Both the position numbers and the translations under genes were made by a program. Of a stretch of 64,000 bases of DNA, positions 25,009-33,419 are shown one piece after another. Position 1 is the stretch's first letter; every line of letters begins with the position of its first letter. The DNA comes from Pelotomaculum sp. PtaU1.Bin035 (GTDB lineage: Bacteria; Bacillota; Desulfotomaculia; Desulfotomaculales; Pelotomaculaceae). The notes under the pieces were generated by a model, which was given only the letters and a program-made list of their open reading frames with translations, was not told the origin of the DNA and ran no database searches. The stretch is from NCBI GenBank assembly GCA_002067965.1, contig MVRN01000127.1, positions 25,191 through 89,190 of the forward strand. Reading direction: 5' to 3'.

Positions 25009-26745
25009 ATGTCTATATGTCCGGTTTGCAATGATAATATTCAAGACTCTTCGGCCAGGTTTTGTCCATCGTGCGGCACGCCGGTCAGTTCTAAAAATAT
25101 GCGCAAAGCCCCTTGGATTATTGCGGGTGCGGTAATCTGTCTGGTATTAATCACCGGAGTTGTTTTCCGGGATAAGCTTGGCCTCATCTTTCCGTTTTTA
25201 AGGTCCGGCACCGCTTTTGCAGCTACCCTTGCTCCCGAAAATACGGAGCTCTTTTTTGTAATTGATCCCGATATGACGCAGCTGAAAAACTACGAGCGGA
25301 TTAAAGATATTTATCTGGCAGTACCGGAAGTGAAAGAAGCATTTGACGATTTACAGGATAACGTGAAAGGTGATTCTTATGCCGACATTGATTTTGGGCA
25401 GGATGTCAAACCTTGGCTTGGAAGCGAGGCGGCTTTGATTATGCCGGACGCGTTTTCATCCGGGAGTGAGCCGGAATATCTTCTTGCAGTGGCTGTGAAG
25501 GACAAAAAAAAGGCAAAAGAATTTGTTGTCAAGCTGCGTCAAAAAGAAGAGAATTCGGGCGGTATTTTTAAAGAAGAAAATTATAAGGAAGTATTGATCA
25601 CTACAGAGGATAGAAGCAGTATGAGTAACAAAAAGTTTGTTTACGCCCTGGTCAAGGACCACTTAATTCTTTCCAACAGTAAGGCTCTTGTTGCTCAGGC
25701 AATCGATAAATACAAGGACAAGGGCGAAAGCCTCGCCAGGAATGAAAGCTACGAAGAAATTATGAGTAAGCTGCCGAAAAGCAGGTCCGGCGCTTTTTAT
25801 ATGGATTTTGACGCAATCATGGGAGCGGCGGAAAAAGCCGGCCTTGAGAATTTTGACCAACTGAGGGCATATAAAGGGATCGGTATGTCCTTGTCCTTTG
25901 TGGAAGAAGGTGTGCGTATCGATTACTCTGTGGCATATGACCGGAATAAAGTGAGCCAAAGCAGCGGGGATAACGCTAAAGGTGCGGTCGGCCTCAAGAA
26001 CGCGACAGAAATAATACCTGCTGACGCCATGGCCTACGTTGGTATTTCCAACCTCAAGCAAGGACTGGAGGATTTTGTCTCGAGCGTAAAAACCCAACCG
26101 GGTTATAGGGGAGAATTATCCGATTTCAAAAGGGAAACAGGTCTTGACCCTGAAAGTGATATTCTGTCCTGGATGGATGGGGTGCTCGCCATTGGATTTT
26201 TGCCCGACAGGAGCGGTCTTTTTGGTGAGAAAAACGCTCCCTTCGGGATAATTGCCCTGATTGGAACGAATGATCTCAAAACAACCGCCAACAGTATGAA
26301 AACCCTTGCAAATTCCTTAGTCAGGCTAGGTGCCGGAAAAAACGATAAAACATATAACAACCAGGAAGTCCATTATCTTTTTGAGCGACGTACGGGTAAA
26401 GTTGTGGCAGGTTACGGCATCCGGGATAATTTTCTCGTCATTGGTTCCTCAATTGATATGCTGGAAAAAGGCATGGGCACAAACAATGACAGAATAGGCA
26501 GAAACGCAAGCTTCAAAAAAGCTACCGCCGGCTTGCCGTCAATACAGGATGGCTGTATTTACGTGGATGTCGAAGAAATGACAAATTCGATATATAACTC
26601 CTTGGACAGTTATAACCGGCAGGAGTTTAACCGCAGTGTTTATCCTTACTTGAAACCTGTAAAAACTGTCAGCCTGGGAGTGGAGGGCGCAAATGGCGGG
26701 GATCATTTTAATACCGGCGCGGTTCTTATCCGTATAGACAGGTAA
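25009..26745 (+). CDS. Zinc-ribbon, single-TM, DUF3352 protein
   Basis: 578-residue membrane-anchored protein. Residues 4-25 form a zinc ribbon (CPVC...CPSC), followed by one membrane helix near 33-55. The remainder is a large outer domain of the DUF3352 type: an ATLAPENTELFFVIDPD opening, then alternating segments such as PWLGSEAALIMPD, LVKDHLILSNS and SRSGAFYMDFDA, repeated in the second half (MDGVLAIGFLP, IRDNFLVIGSS, QDGCIYVDVEE). Function of DUF3352 is unknown. Topology puts the zinc ribbon in the cytoplasm and the large domain outside. First gene of the cluster; 39 bases separate it from the next. Confidence 0.8.
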   Translation: MSICPVCNDNIQDSSARFCPSCGTPVSSKNMRKAPWIIAGAVICLVLITGVVFRDKLGLIFPFLRSGTAFAATLAPENTELFFVIDPDMTQLKNYERIKDIYLAVPEVKEAFDDLQDNVKGDSYADIDFGQDVKPWLGSEAALIMPDAFSSGSEPEYLLAVAVKDKKKAKEFVVKLRQKEENSGGIFKEENYKEVLITTEDRSSMSNKKFVYALVKDHLILSNSKALVAQAIDKYKDKGESLARNESYEEIMSKLPKSRSGAFYMDFDAIMGAAEKAGLENFDQLRAYKGIGMSLSFVEEGVRIDYSVAYDRNKVSQSSGDNAKGAVGLKNATEIIPADAMAYVGISNLKQGLEDFVSSVKTQPGYRGELSDFKRETGLDPESDILSWMDGVLAIGFLPDRSGLFGEKNAPFGIIALIGTNDLKTTANSMKTLANSLVRLGAGKNDKTYNNQEVHYLFERRTGKVVAGYGIRDNFLVIGSSIDMLEKGMGTNNDRIGRNASFKKATAGLPSIQDGCIYVDVEEMTNSIYNSLDSYNRQEFNRSVYPYLKPVKTVSLGVEGANGGDHFNTGAVLIRIDR

Positions 26746-26793
26746 CCAAGGAATCTTTATTATCGACCGCATTTATGATTAGAGGTGACTGAT

Positions 26794-29124
26794 TTGGCCA
26801 AAGCCGAGCGAAAAAAACATTTGTGGCTAGGTATAATGCTGCTTCTTCTCTCTATTGCCGTCTATGCGGGCTGCGGCCAATCCGGAGCCAAAGTGGATAC
26901 GCAGCTTGAAACAGCCGTTAAATATTTGAGCGAGGGGAAATACGAGGAAGCCGTGTTGGCCTATAACGGGGTTTTTAAAATAGAGCCCAATAATCTGGCG
27001 GCCTATAAGGGCCTCGGCAAAACATACGCTTTGCTGGGCAACAGCGACGAAGCGGAAAAAACATACCGGCAAGGTATATATTTCGTGGACGACAAAGAAC
27101 AGTTGAAGCTTTGCCTGGCGGGTCTCTATATTGATAAAAAAAGCTATGGCCAGGCCGGAGAAGCCTACTATGAGCTGATCAGGGCAAATCCGGGGTGCAT
27201 TCCCGCCTATGAGGGCCTGGCCAGGCTCCTGATTGCTCAGGGCAGGATTGAAGAAGCTATCAGCCGGCTGCTGGAGTGCGCTTCCAAAAACGCTGACAAA
27301 GAGCGCAGTTTCAGCCTCTTGGCGGAAGTGTATATTAAGGCGGGCGATAGAGACAACGCCCTAAAAGCGATAAATAAATCCCTGGAAATAAGCTTAAACC
27401 AGCAGGCGGCTTACGAACTGATTGAAAAATTGTTTAATAAAGACTGGCAGAGGGTCATAGAGCAGGGAACGCGGTCGCAGGCGGAAAATCAAAAAGTAGG
27501 CGGGATGATTAAAATATATGGTTATTACAACTCCGGGCGCTACCAAGACGCTATTAATGAATTTGAAGCCTTGCCCGGGCAGGATGCACAATATTACAAG
27601 GCTATGATTTATGCCGCTTTCTCCCAACTTAAGAACAATAACTTAAAAACGGCGGATAAAATCATCGAAAGCATCAACCTCCAGGCAGAAAAGAATCCCT
27701 GCCTCTTTGCGGACGTTGCCAGGTACTATCTGGAAAAAGGCGATTTCGGAAAGGCTCAAAGCATAGCATTCCAAGGTATAGAGCTTGATGATACCCGTAT
27801 AGAGAATTACCGTGTCCTTTATGATCTGGCCATTAGGAAAAACGACCCGAAAGCCAAGTACTACCCTTACCTGGTGCTGAGCAGGTGTACGGAACCGGCG
27901 GGTTGGCTGGAAGAAAAACTGAGAGAGCAAGGAATACAGGTTGATTTTTTAAGCAATCAGCCGGCCCCCGCTGGATCAACGGTTTCTCCCTGGAGCAGCG
28001 CCAAGGGGAAAACCGGCGGCTCCGTTCCGGATACTGCAAGTGATCCTATCCTTACCAGCACGGCAATAGTTATGGATGTCTCGGACAGCATGAATGAAAG
28101 CTGGCAGGGAGGCAAAAAAATCAGTTCCGCTAAAACAGCGGCAGCGCAAATGCTGGGATTGATCGAGTGGGAGAGCGAAAAATTGGGGCCGGAACACGAG
28201 GTCTGCGTTGTTTCCTTTGCTGACAACGCGAGCCTGAAGTTGCCGGCCACGCCGGATATCGGGCGGGCAAAACAAACAGTGGCAGGTCTGAGTACGGGAA
28301 ACAGCACCAATATCGGTGAAGCTCTGGATTTAGCCAACTCCCAATTGAAAAACACACCGGCCAGAAAGAAGATAATTGTCTTGCTTTCTGACGGCCAGAC
28401 AAACAGGGGATTGTCACGGGACGATATTATTAAAGGGCCTGTTAACATGGCCCGGGAAGCGGGGATTGTCATTTATACCATTGGTTTCGGCAGTCCCGGC
28501 GCCTTGGATGAAGACCTTCTCAGAAGAATAGCAAGCAGCACCGGGGGAAGCTACAGCAACGCTGCGGGGAGCTTTGATCTGCAGAATGTTTACCTGAAGG
28601 TGCGCCATGAGGCTGCGGGAAACATTTTGTCCGAACTGAAGGGGGATATAAGCCAGGGAGAGACCAGAGAAATCGGCAAGGTCCAGGTGTCCAAAGATTT
28701 GGGCCAGTTGCATTCAACCCTTAATTGGGGTGGCAGCGCCCTTGACCTGATGCTGAAGGACCCGCGCGGCAAGACTGTGGATGAAAACTACCCCGGCGCC
28801 AAAGTCTTTAGGGAAAAACCGGCCTATGTGATTGTGGAGGATCCTGTGCCTGGAGAATGGACGGCGATTGCCTACGGAAAGGAGGTGCCGGAAAAGAGGC
28901 TGGCTTATGATTTTCTTGCTTCGGGCAGGGAAAAAGAGAAAAAAGATATGTCGTTCATAGGTGGGATTGCTTTACCGGCGGGGGTGTTGTTCGTATTGGC
29001 AGTGTTGCTGCTTGCATATAAAAGAGCATTTAAGGGATGCTGCCCCGCCTGTGGCTTAAAACTGCAGCCAAGCGTCCCGTATTGCCCGTCTTGCGGCCAT
29101 GAAATGCAAAAATTAAGCAGATAG
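26794..29124 (+). CDS. TPR-VWA membrane protein with C-terminal zinc ribbon
   Basis: 776-residue protein with an unusual order. An N-terminal signal peptide carries a lipobox-like VYAGC (Cys27). TPR repeats follow to about residue 370, starting AVKYLSEGKYEEAVLAYN. A von Willebrand A domain at about 420-610 has an intact MIDAS motif DVSDS (D428, S430, S432) with later SFAD and LLSDGQTN loops. A beta-rich linker, one membrane helix near 720-740 and a cytoplasmic zinc ribbon (CPAC...CPSC) end it. If exported, TPR and VWA face outside, suggesting metal-dependent adhesion or partner sensing. TTG at 26794 fits GAGGTG; GTG at 26785 is the alternative. Confidence 0.8.
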   Translation: MAKAERKKHLWLGIMLLLLSIAVYAGCGQSGAKVDTQLETAVKYLSEGKYEEAVLAYNGVFKIEPNNLAAYKGLGKTYALLGNSDEAEKTYRQGIYFVDDKEQLKLCLAGLYIDKKSYGQAGEAYYELIRANPGCIPAYEGLARLLIAQGRIEEAISRLLECASKNADKERSFSLLAEVYIKAGDRDNALKAINKSLEISLNQQAAYELIEKLFNKDWQRVIEQGTRSQAENQKVGGMIKIYGYYNSGRYQDAINEFEALPGQDAQYYKAMIYAAFSQLKNNNLKTADKIIESINLQAEKNPCLFADVARYYLEKGDFGKAQSIAFQGIELDDTRIENYRVLYDLAIRKNDPKAKYYPYLVLSRCTEPAGWLEEKLREQGIQVDFLSNQPAPAGSTVSPWSSAKGKTGGSVPDTASDPILTSTAIVMDVSDSMNESWQGGKKISSAKTAAAQMLGLIEWESEKLGPEHEVCVVSFADNASLKLPATPDIGRAKQTVAGLSTGNSTNIGEALDLANSQLKNTPARKKIIVLLSDGQTNRGLSRDDIIKGPVNMAREAGIVIYTIGFGSPGALDEDLLRRIASSTGGSYSNAAGSFDLQNVYLKVRHEAAGNILSELKGDISQGETREIGKVQVSKDLGQLHSTLNWGGSALDLMLKDPRGKTVDENYPGAKVFREKPAYVIVEDPVPGEWTAIAYGKEVPEKRLAYDFLASGREKEKKDMSFIGGIALPAGVLFVLAVLLLAYKRAFKGCCPACGLKLQPSVPYCPSCGHEMQKLSR

Positions 29125-29139
29125 AGGGAGGAACTATTA

Positions 29140-29937
29140 ATGGATTATGACAAGCTGGAAGTAAATTACTTAGTACGGCGGTTGGCCGGTTTCTTTGTTA
29201 CCTTAATAATACTGATTATCATAAAAGCTGTTATTACCAGCCTTCCTTCGATGGATACCCTGGTATTCAAGCAGTATGGCATCACTATCGCAAACATTGC
29301 TTCTGCGGTTATATCCTCTATTATTATTGGCTTAATCTTGATTTTTGGGCAGGATATCGCCTTTCGGGTTGTCCGGATTGTTCCCTCTTATCCGGAGGCA
29401 AACCCTTTAATAAACACAGTGTCCATACTTATTTCAATCGTTATAGCTTATATGGCCTTTAACAAGATATTGTCGCCTCTCTTCGCCAAAATCAATCTAG
29501 CCTGGCTTTATCCGGTTCTTTTCCTGTGCATAGCCATCTTCCCTGTTTATAGAATAACCGCCTTGCTTTTTACCAGTTCGGGTAAGATCACGGACCTTTT
29601 CATCGGGGAAAGGCGGGCCGCGGCTTCGGCTAATACGGTCGTATGCCCCAATTGCGGGGATATCGTGCCTGAAAGTAAATTTTGCAGCCGGTGCGGAAAG
29701 GAAATGATTAGAGAAAAAGCAGATAGCGTATTTTGTCAAAAATGCGGCAGCGTACTCAAACCGGGAGTAAAATTTTGCGCCAAATGTGGAACCGGCACGG
29801 CAAGCGTGGAGAGTCCCATTGAGGAGAGCCCGCCGGTAGAAGAGGCGGTTAGATGCGCCTGCGCCCAATGCAATACTCCCCTTGAGCCCGGTGACGAGTT
29901 TTGTATGAATTGCGGGGCGAAGGCGAGTGTATCGTAA
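29140..29937 (+). CDS. Four-TM protein with three zinc ribbons
   Basis: 265-residue membrane protein: about four hydrophobic helices in residues 12-150, then a cytoplasmic tail with three successive zinc ribbons (CPNC...CSRC, CQKC...CAKC, CAQC...CMNC) with a Glu/Pro-rich linker before the last. No catalytic motif is visible. Triple ribbons usually mediate protein or nucleic-acid contacts. It starts 15 bases after the VWA gene behind GAGGGAGG, so it belongs to the same transcript. Confidence 0.75.
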   Translation: MDYDKLEVNYLVRRLAGFFVTLIILIIIKAVITSLPSMDTLVFKQYGITIANIASAVISSIIIGLILIFGQDIAFRVVRIVPSYPEANPLINTVSILISIVIAYMAFNKILSPLFAKINLAWLYPVLFLCIAIFPVYRITALLFTSSGKITDLFIGERRAAASANTVVCPNCGDIVPESKFCSRCGKEMIREKADSVFCQKCGSVLKPGVKFCAKCGTGTASVESPIEESPPVEEAVRCACAQCNTPLEPGDEFCMNCGAKASVS

Positions 29938-29996
29938 GCCGGCTTTTATTGTATCTTGCCGGGGTCTGAGAAGCTTATGAAGGTAGGGTGTTTGGT

Positions 29997-31115
29997 ATGT
30001 TCTGCCCAAGATGCAATAATGAAGTTAAAACGCCGGGGGCAAGGTTTTGCCCTGATTGCGGGGGTGTGCTGGCAATACCCGCGGTGACGGCATGCCCGCG
30101 ATGCGGGTTTGCCGCCCGGCAGGGGAGCAAGTTCTGTGGAAAATGCGGCCTCTCTTTAGAGGCCTCTTCAGATATCAGCCGCTCCGCAATGCAAGATGAA
30201 GCACGAGAGATATATGCAGCCGGCTGCCAGCCCGGACTAAAAGGTAGTGCGAAAAGAAGCGGGGCCGCTCAAACGTCAGGGTTCTTTTCTTCCAAAAGAG
30301 TAATACTGCTGGTCATGGTGCTAGTAGCCGCTGCCGCCCTGGGCGGGATCGCTTATGCTTTCCTGTGGGGGTATGTGATGGATCGGGAATCTCCGGAGGT
30401 AACCATAACCTCGCCTGCGGGAGACAAGGCCATAACCCTGGGCACATCCGGCGGAACTGCCGGGGATGTTATCGAAATCAAGGCCAAAGACCGCAAATTA
30501 GAAAAGGTCGACCTCCTTGTTAATGGGGTGCCGGTTAAATCTTATAATCATTTCGACAGCATGATTTTCAATTGGGAAGCTGATAAGGAAGGAAAATACA
30601 CATTCTACGCGGTGGCGCGGGACTATTGCGGCAATATGGGCAAATCCCCGCCCCTGGTGATCGAAGTCAAGAACCCTGTTGCCCCGCCGGCGGTAATGAC
30701 GGCTAACTATCCGAACCAGGAAAAGCAAGTAATAGAAGCGTTTTCTTATAATTGGATCAAAACAATAACAGAGAGAAAGATTAACGAGCACATGGACTGT
30801 TACGCCGACAATCTGGATATCTACTACAAGGCAAGCAATGTGCCGAAGAGCGATATTCTCAAAAGCAGGCAAGAAATGTTTAATACTTATAGCAAAATAA
30901 ACATGAGTATTTACAACTTGCAGGTAAACCTGGAAAGCAATAATTCTGCCACTGCGATATTTAACAAGAAGTGGGACTGCTCAGGAAAAGAAACCTTTTC
31001 AGGTGAAGTGCTTCAAAAACTTAGCCTGAAGAATTTCAACGGAAAATGGCAGATTATCGGCGAAGAAGAAATTAAGGTCCTATGGGCTGTGAAAAATGGC
31101 AAAACGATAGAATAA
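29997..31115 (+). CDS. Double zinc-ribbon, TM, Ig-like and NTF2-like protein
   Basis: 372-residue protein. Two N-terminal zinc ribbons (CPRC...CPDC and CPRC...CGKC) are followed by a Ser/Gly-rich linker, one membrane helix near 100-125, an outer Ig-like domain (SPEVTITSPAGD, LEKVDLLVNGVPV, YTFYAVARDYCGN), and a C-terminal SnoaL/NTF2-like domain (IEAFSYNWIKTITERK, HMDCYADNLDIYY, GKWQIIGEEE). ATG at 29997 is chosen because zinc-ribbon proteins of this set begin MxCPxC; GTG at 29988 is possible. Same cytoplasmic-ribbon and outer-domain plan as the neighbours. Ligand unknown. Confidence 0.75.
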   Translation: MFCPRCNNEVKTPGARFCPDCGGVLAIPAVTACPRCGFAARQGSKFCGKCGLSLEASSDISRSAMQDEAREIYAAGCQPGLKGSAKRSGAAQTSGFFSSKRVILLVMVLVAAAALGGIAYAFLWGYVMDRESPEVTITSPAGDKAITLGTSGGTAGDVIEIKAKDRKLEKVDLLVNGVPVKSYNHFDSMIFNWEADKEGKYTFYAVARDYCGNMGKSPPLVIEVKNPVAPPAVMTANYPNQEKQVIEAFSYNWIKTITERKINEHMDCYADNLDIYYKASNVPKSDILKSRQEMFNTYSKINMSIYNLQVNLESNNSATAIFNKKWDCSGKETFSGEVLQKLSLKNFNGKWQIIGEEEIKVLWAVKNGKTIE

Positions 31116-31155
31116 TAGCATATTGGGGAAAAAACAGTGGTAAGGAGGAACACCG

Positions 31156-31647
31156 ATGTCCTTTTGTTCTGACTGCGGGGCAAAAGTTGAAGCCGGAGCC
31201 AAGTTTTGCGAGAATTGCGGATATGTCCTGGATGCCCGGCCTGCCGCACCTTTATCATCTTTTAAAATTAGTAAATTTTACGTCAAAATAGCTATTGCCG
31301 CAGTATTGGTCCTGATATTGGTTGTATTTTTATCTTCAACATTGGGAAAAAGCAACATTGTATCGGCATATTATCCCGAATCAGTCGCGAAAGCTTTTGT
31401 TGAAGGCGCTGTTAAAGGGGACAAAAGCGTTGAAAGGTTGTGCGCGGGTGACGATACTGACAGGGTATTCAACATGGGTGTGATGGCGCTTGGGCTCAGT
31501 ATGACCAAGGACAGGAATTTCACCTATAAAACCACTAAAAAAACCGAGAGTAAAGCTATGGTGCAGGTTTCAGGCTCATCCGGCCACCTTTGCGACATTG
31601 AGCTGGAATACAGCAAAGGGAAGTGGCTTGTCAGCTGTGTTTATTAA
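31156..31647 (+). CDS. Small zinc-ribbon single-TM protein
   Basis: 163 residues: N-terminal zinc ribbon (CSDCG...CENCG), membrane helix near residues 41-62, then an outer domain of about 95 residues (YYPESVAKAFVEGAVKGD, DIELEYSKGKWLVSC) that resembles small NTF2/DUF4878-type domains. A good AAGGAGG precedes ATG at 31156. Last intact gene of this sub-cluster; a hairpin follows. Confidence 0.7.
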   Translation: MSFCSDCGAKVEAGAKFCENCGYVLDARPAAPLSSFKISKFYVKIAIAAVLVLILVVFLSSTLGKSNIVSAYYPESVAKAFVEGAVKGDKSVERLCAGDDTDRVFNMGVMALGLSMTKDRNFTYKTTKKTESKAMVQVSGSSGHLCDIELEYSKGKWLVSCVY

Positions 31648-31648
31648 T

Positions 31649-31676
31649 GACAGGACACCCGGCCGGGTCCTGTTTC
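31649..31676 (+). terminator. Hairpin after the zinc-ribbon genes
   Basis: ACAGGAC-ACCCGG pairs with CCGGGT-CCTGT with a small bulge; the T-tract is only three bases, so termination may be partial. Confidence 0.45.
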
Positions 31677-31734
31677 GAAAGCGGCTAAAGTAATTAATAA
31701 GTAATCAAACAAATGTGGGGAGATTGAAAATGAT

Positions 31735-31968
31735 ACAGTCACCTGGGATGAACAGACCCAGACCGTCAAAGCCGCCAAAGGGAACACCACCATTCAATTG
31801 AAGATAGGCGACTCGACAGCCTACAAGAACGGCCGGCCCGTCAGCCTTGACCCGCCTCCCCAAATCCTAAACGGCAGCACCATGGTCCCGGTGCGCTTCG
31901 TCAGCGAGGCCCTGGGCGCGGAAGTGAAGTGGGATGAGGCAACTCAAACTGTAAAAATTAACATATAA
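31735..31968 (+). pseudogene. Copper-amine-oxidase-N domain fragment
   Basis: 78 codons encoding the C-terminal part of a Cu_amine_oxidN1 domain (TVTWDEQTQTVKAAKGNTT, then QILNGSTMVPVRFVSEALGA), ending at a natural stop. No start codon or ribosome binding site fits this frame. The DNA is nearly identical to the 3' end of the propeller gene (about 57715-57945) and to 59217-59432. It is a duplicated gene end, not an independent gene. Confidence 0.75.
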
Positions 31969-31993
31969 ACAAGGAAAAAAGGGAGTGAATAAA

Positions 31994-32734
31994 TTGAAAT
32001 CTTGTCCGGATTGTGGGGGACAAATACTGGATAACGCCGGCTTATGCGGCAATTGCGGGAACACAAAGACACAGCCGGAAGCGGCGGCAGGATCCCCTGG
32101 TAGCCGGAGTGCGGGATTGGGAATGAAATATAAAATTATCATAGGTTCTGTACTGGCCGTCCTGCTGGTGCTCGGCGGCTTCTGGAGTTTGAATACCTAT
32201 GGAACAGAAGCCCGGGTGCAGGCCAAATTAGAACTGGCTGTAAAATACCTGAGTGAAAACAAATATGAAGAAGCTATCCTGGCCTTTAACGAAGCCATCA
32301 GGATTGACCCCCGCAATATGGAAGCCCGGGTGGGATTGGCCCAGGCCTATATAGGGATCGGCGATTATCAAAAAGCGGAAGAAGCCGTTTCCACAGCCAG
32401 GGGCATTGGTACGATTATGCCTGAACAATACCAGAAATTAATAGCGGCTTATATAAAACAGGGGAGGCTTACAGAAGCCGAAAGACTGTTGGCCGAAGCC
32501 CGGGAAAAATATGCGGCAAATGCCTTCATAGCTGACGCCGAAAAACTATTGGGCCAGGAAAAAGCAGCCGCCGCGGCACTTAACAATCCGCCTCCGGCGG
32601 AACCACCTCCCGCTCCGGTAATTGAGGAACCACCGAAGCAGGCCCCCGCCCCGGCAGTCACAACACCACCCGGGCAGAACCCGAAGCCGGTAGTAAATCA
32701 ACCGGATTCCGGCTCGGTATCAAACATCTATTAA
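31994..32734 (+). CDS. Zinc-ribbon, TM, TPR protein with Pro-rich tail
   Basis: 246-residue protein: N-terminal zinc ribbon (CPDCGG...CGNCGN), a membrane helix near residues 45-62, TPR repeats (LELAVKYLSENKYEEAILAF, ARVGLAQAYIGIGDYQKA, QGRLTEAERLLAEA) and a Pro/Ala-rich tail of about 50 residues that looks like an envelope-spanning spacer. GGGAG before TTG at 31994 gives the better start; GTG at 31985 is possible. Segments are copied in broken form at 52032-52241 and near 54140-54232, so this is the intact parent or sister of a duplicated family. Confidence 0.75.
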   Translation: MKSCPDCGGQILDNAGLCGNCGNTKTQPEAAAGSPGSRSAGLGMKYKIIIGSVLAVLLVLGGFWSLNTYGTEARVQAKLELAVKYLSENKYEEAILAFNEAIRIDPRNMEARVGLAQAYIGIGDYQKAEEAVSTARGIGTIMPEQYQKLIAAYIKQGRLTEAERLLAEAREKYAANAFIADAEKLLGQEKAAAAALNNPPPAEPPPAPVIEEPPKQAPAPAVTTPPGQNPKPVVNQPDSGSVSNIY

Positions 32735-32941
32735 TTATTGTAATATTCTTTTCGTGAGCGGCATGACAAAAACTTGACAGGTCCTCTATGATGCTGATTA
32801 ATGCTTTAATGGTTTTTTTAAATAATTGGTTTAGGCGGAAGTTAATAAAGTAAGGTTCGTTTATTGGAGGTGGCTGGTTGGGAAAAAGTATATAGTTGGG
32901 CTTGCGATTTAGAAAATAATTTGTTATAGGGAGGCATTTTT

Positions 32942-33307
32942 ATGAGTCAAAGAGGCACATCAAACGCGCCACTGATTTTAGGGATTATTGGCGCTATAGT
33001 TTCACTGCCGAATGTTTTATGCGCGAGCACTTGTGGTGCGATAGTTGGGATGGGCGCGACCAATTCACACAGCGGGGCAGGCTTTGGTGTGATTTTTGGA
33101 TTTGCGCCGGTGATTATCGGATTCATTTCCGCTTTCCTGGGGAAATCCAATCCTGTTATTTCAGGCGCCGGTTTACTTATTGCGGCTGTTTGTACATTTA
33201 TCTTTCTTGTTATTACGTTATTTACAAATATTTTTGCGTGGGCTGCGTTAATATTGTTTTTAATAGGCGGGATTATGGCTTTTGTTCAGAAGAAAGAAGC
33301 ATCTTAA
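32942..33307 (+). CDS. Small four-TM membrane protein
   Basis: 121 residues with four hydrophobic helices (PLILGIIGAIVSLP, GVIFGFAPVIIGFISAF, ISGAGLLIAAVCTFIFLVI, AWAALILFLIGGIMAF), similar in plan to DUF4064-type small membrane proteins. Strong AGGGAGG before ATG. A candidate TTGACA near 32774 could be part of a promoter. Function unknown. Confidence 0.7.
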   Translation: MSQRGTSNAPLILGIIGAIVSLPNVLCASTCGAIVGMGATNSHSGAGFGVIFGFAPVIIGFISAFLGKSNPVISGAGLLIAAVCTFIFLVITLFTNIFAWAALILFLIGGIMAFVQKKEAS

Positions 33308-33320
33308 ACATACAAGATAA

Positions 33321-33392
33321 CTGGCGCGGATCCAATTGGAGAGGTCTATTTTATTCAGTTAATGGATTGCCGCGTCAGCCTTGTTTTATTTT
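33321..33392 (+). repeat. Structured intergenic repeat, copy 1
   Basis: About 70 bases that recur at 55979-56050 with few changes. The outer ends CTGGCGCGG and CCGCGTCAG pair, and the inner ATCCA/TGGAT extend the stem to about 14 bp around an AT-rich loop. A T-rich tail (TTGTTTTATTTT) follows. Both copies lie just upstream of a plus-strand gene. It could be a terminator, a leader RNA or a small non-autonomous mobile repeat. Confidence 0.65.
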
Positions 33393-33419
33393 AGCCCCAC
33401 TACTAATGAGGAGATGAGC

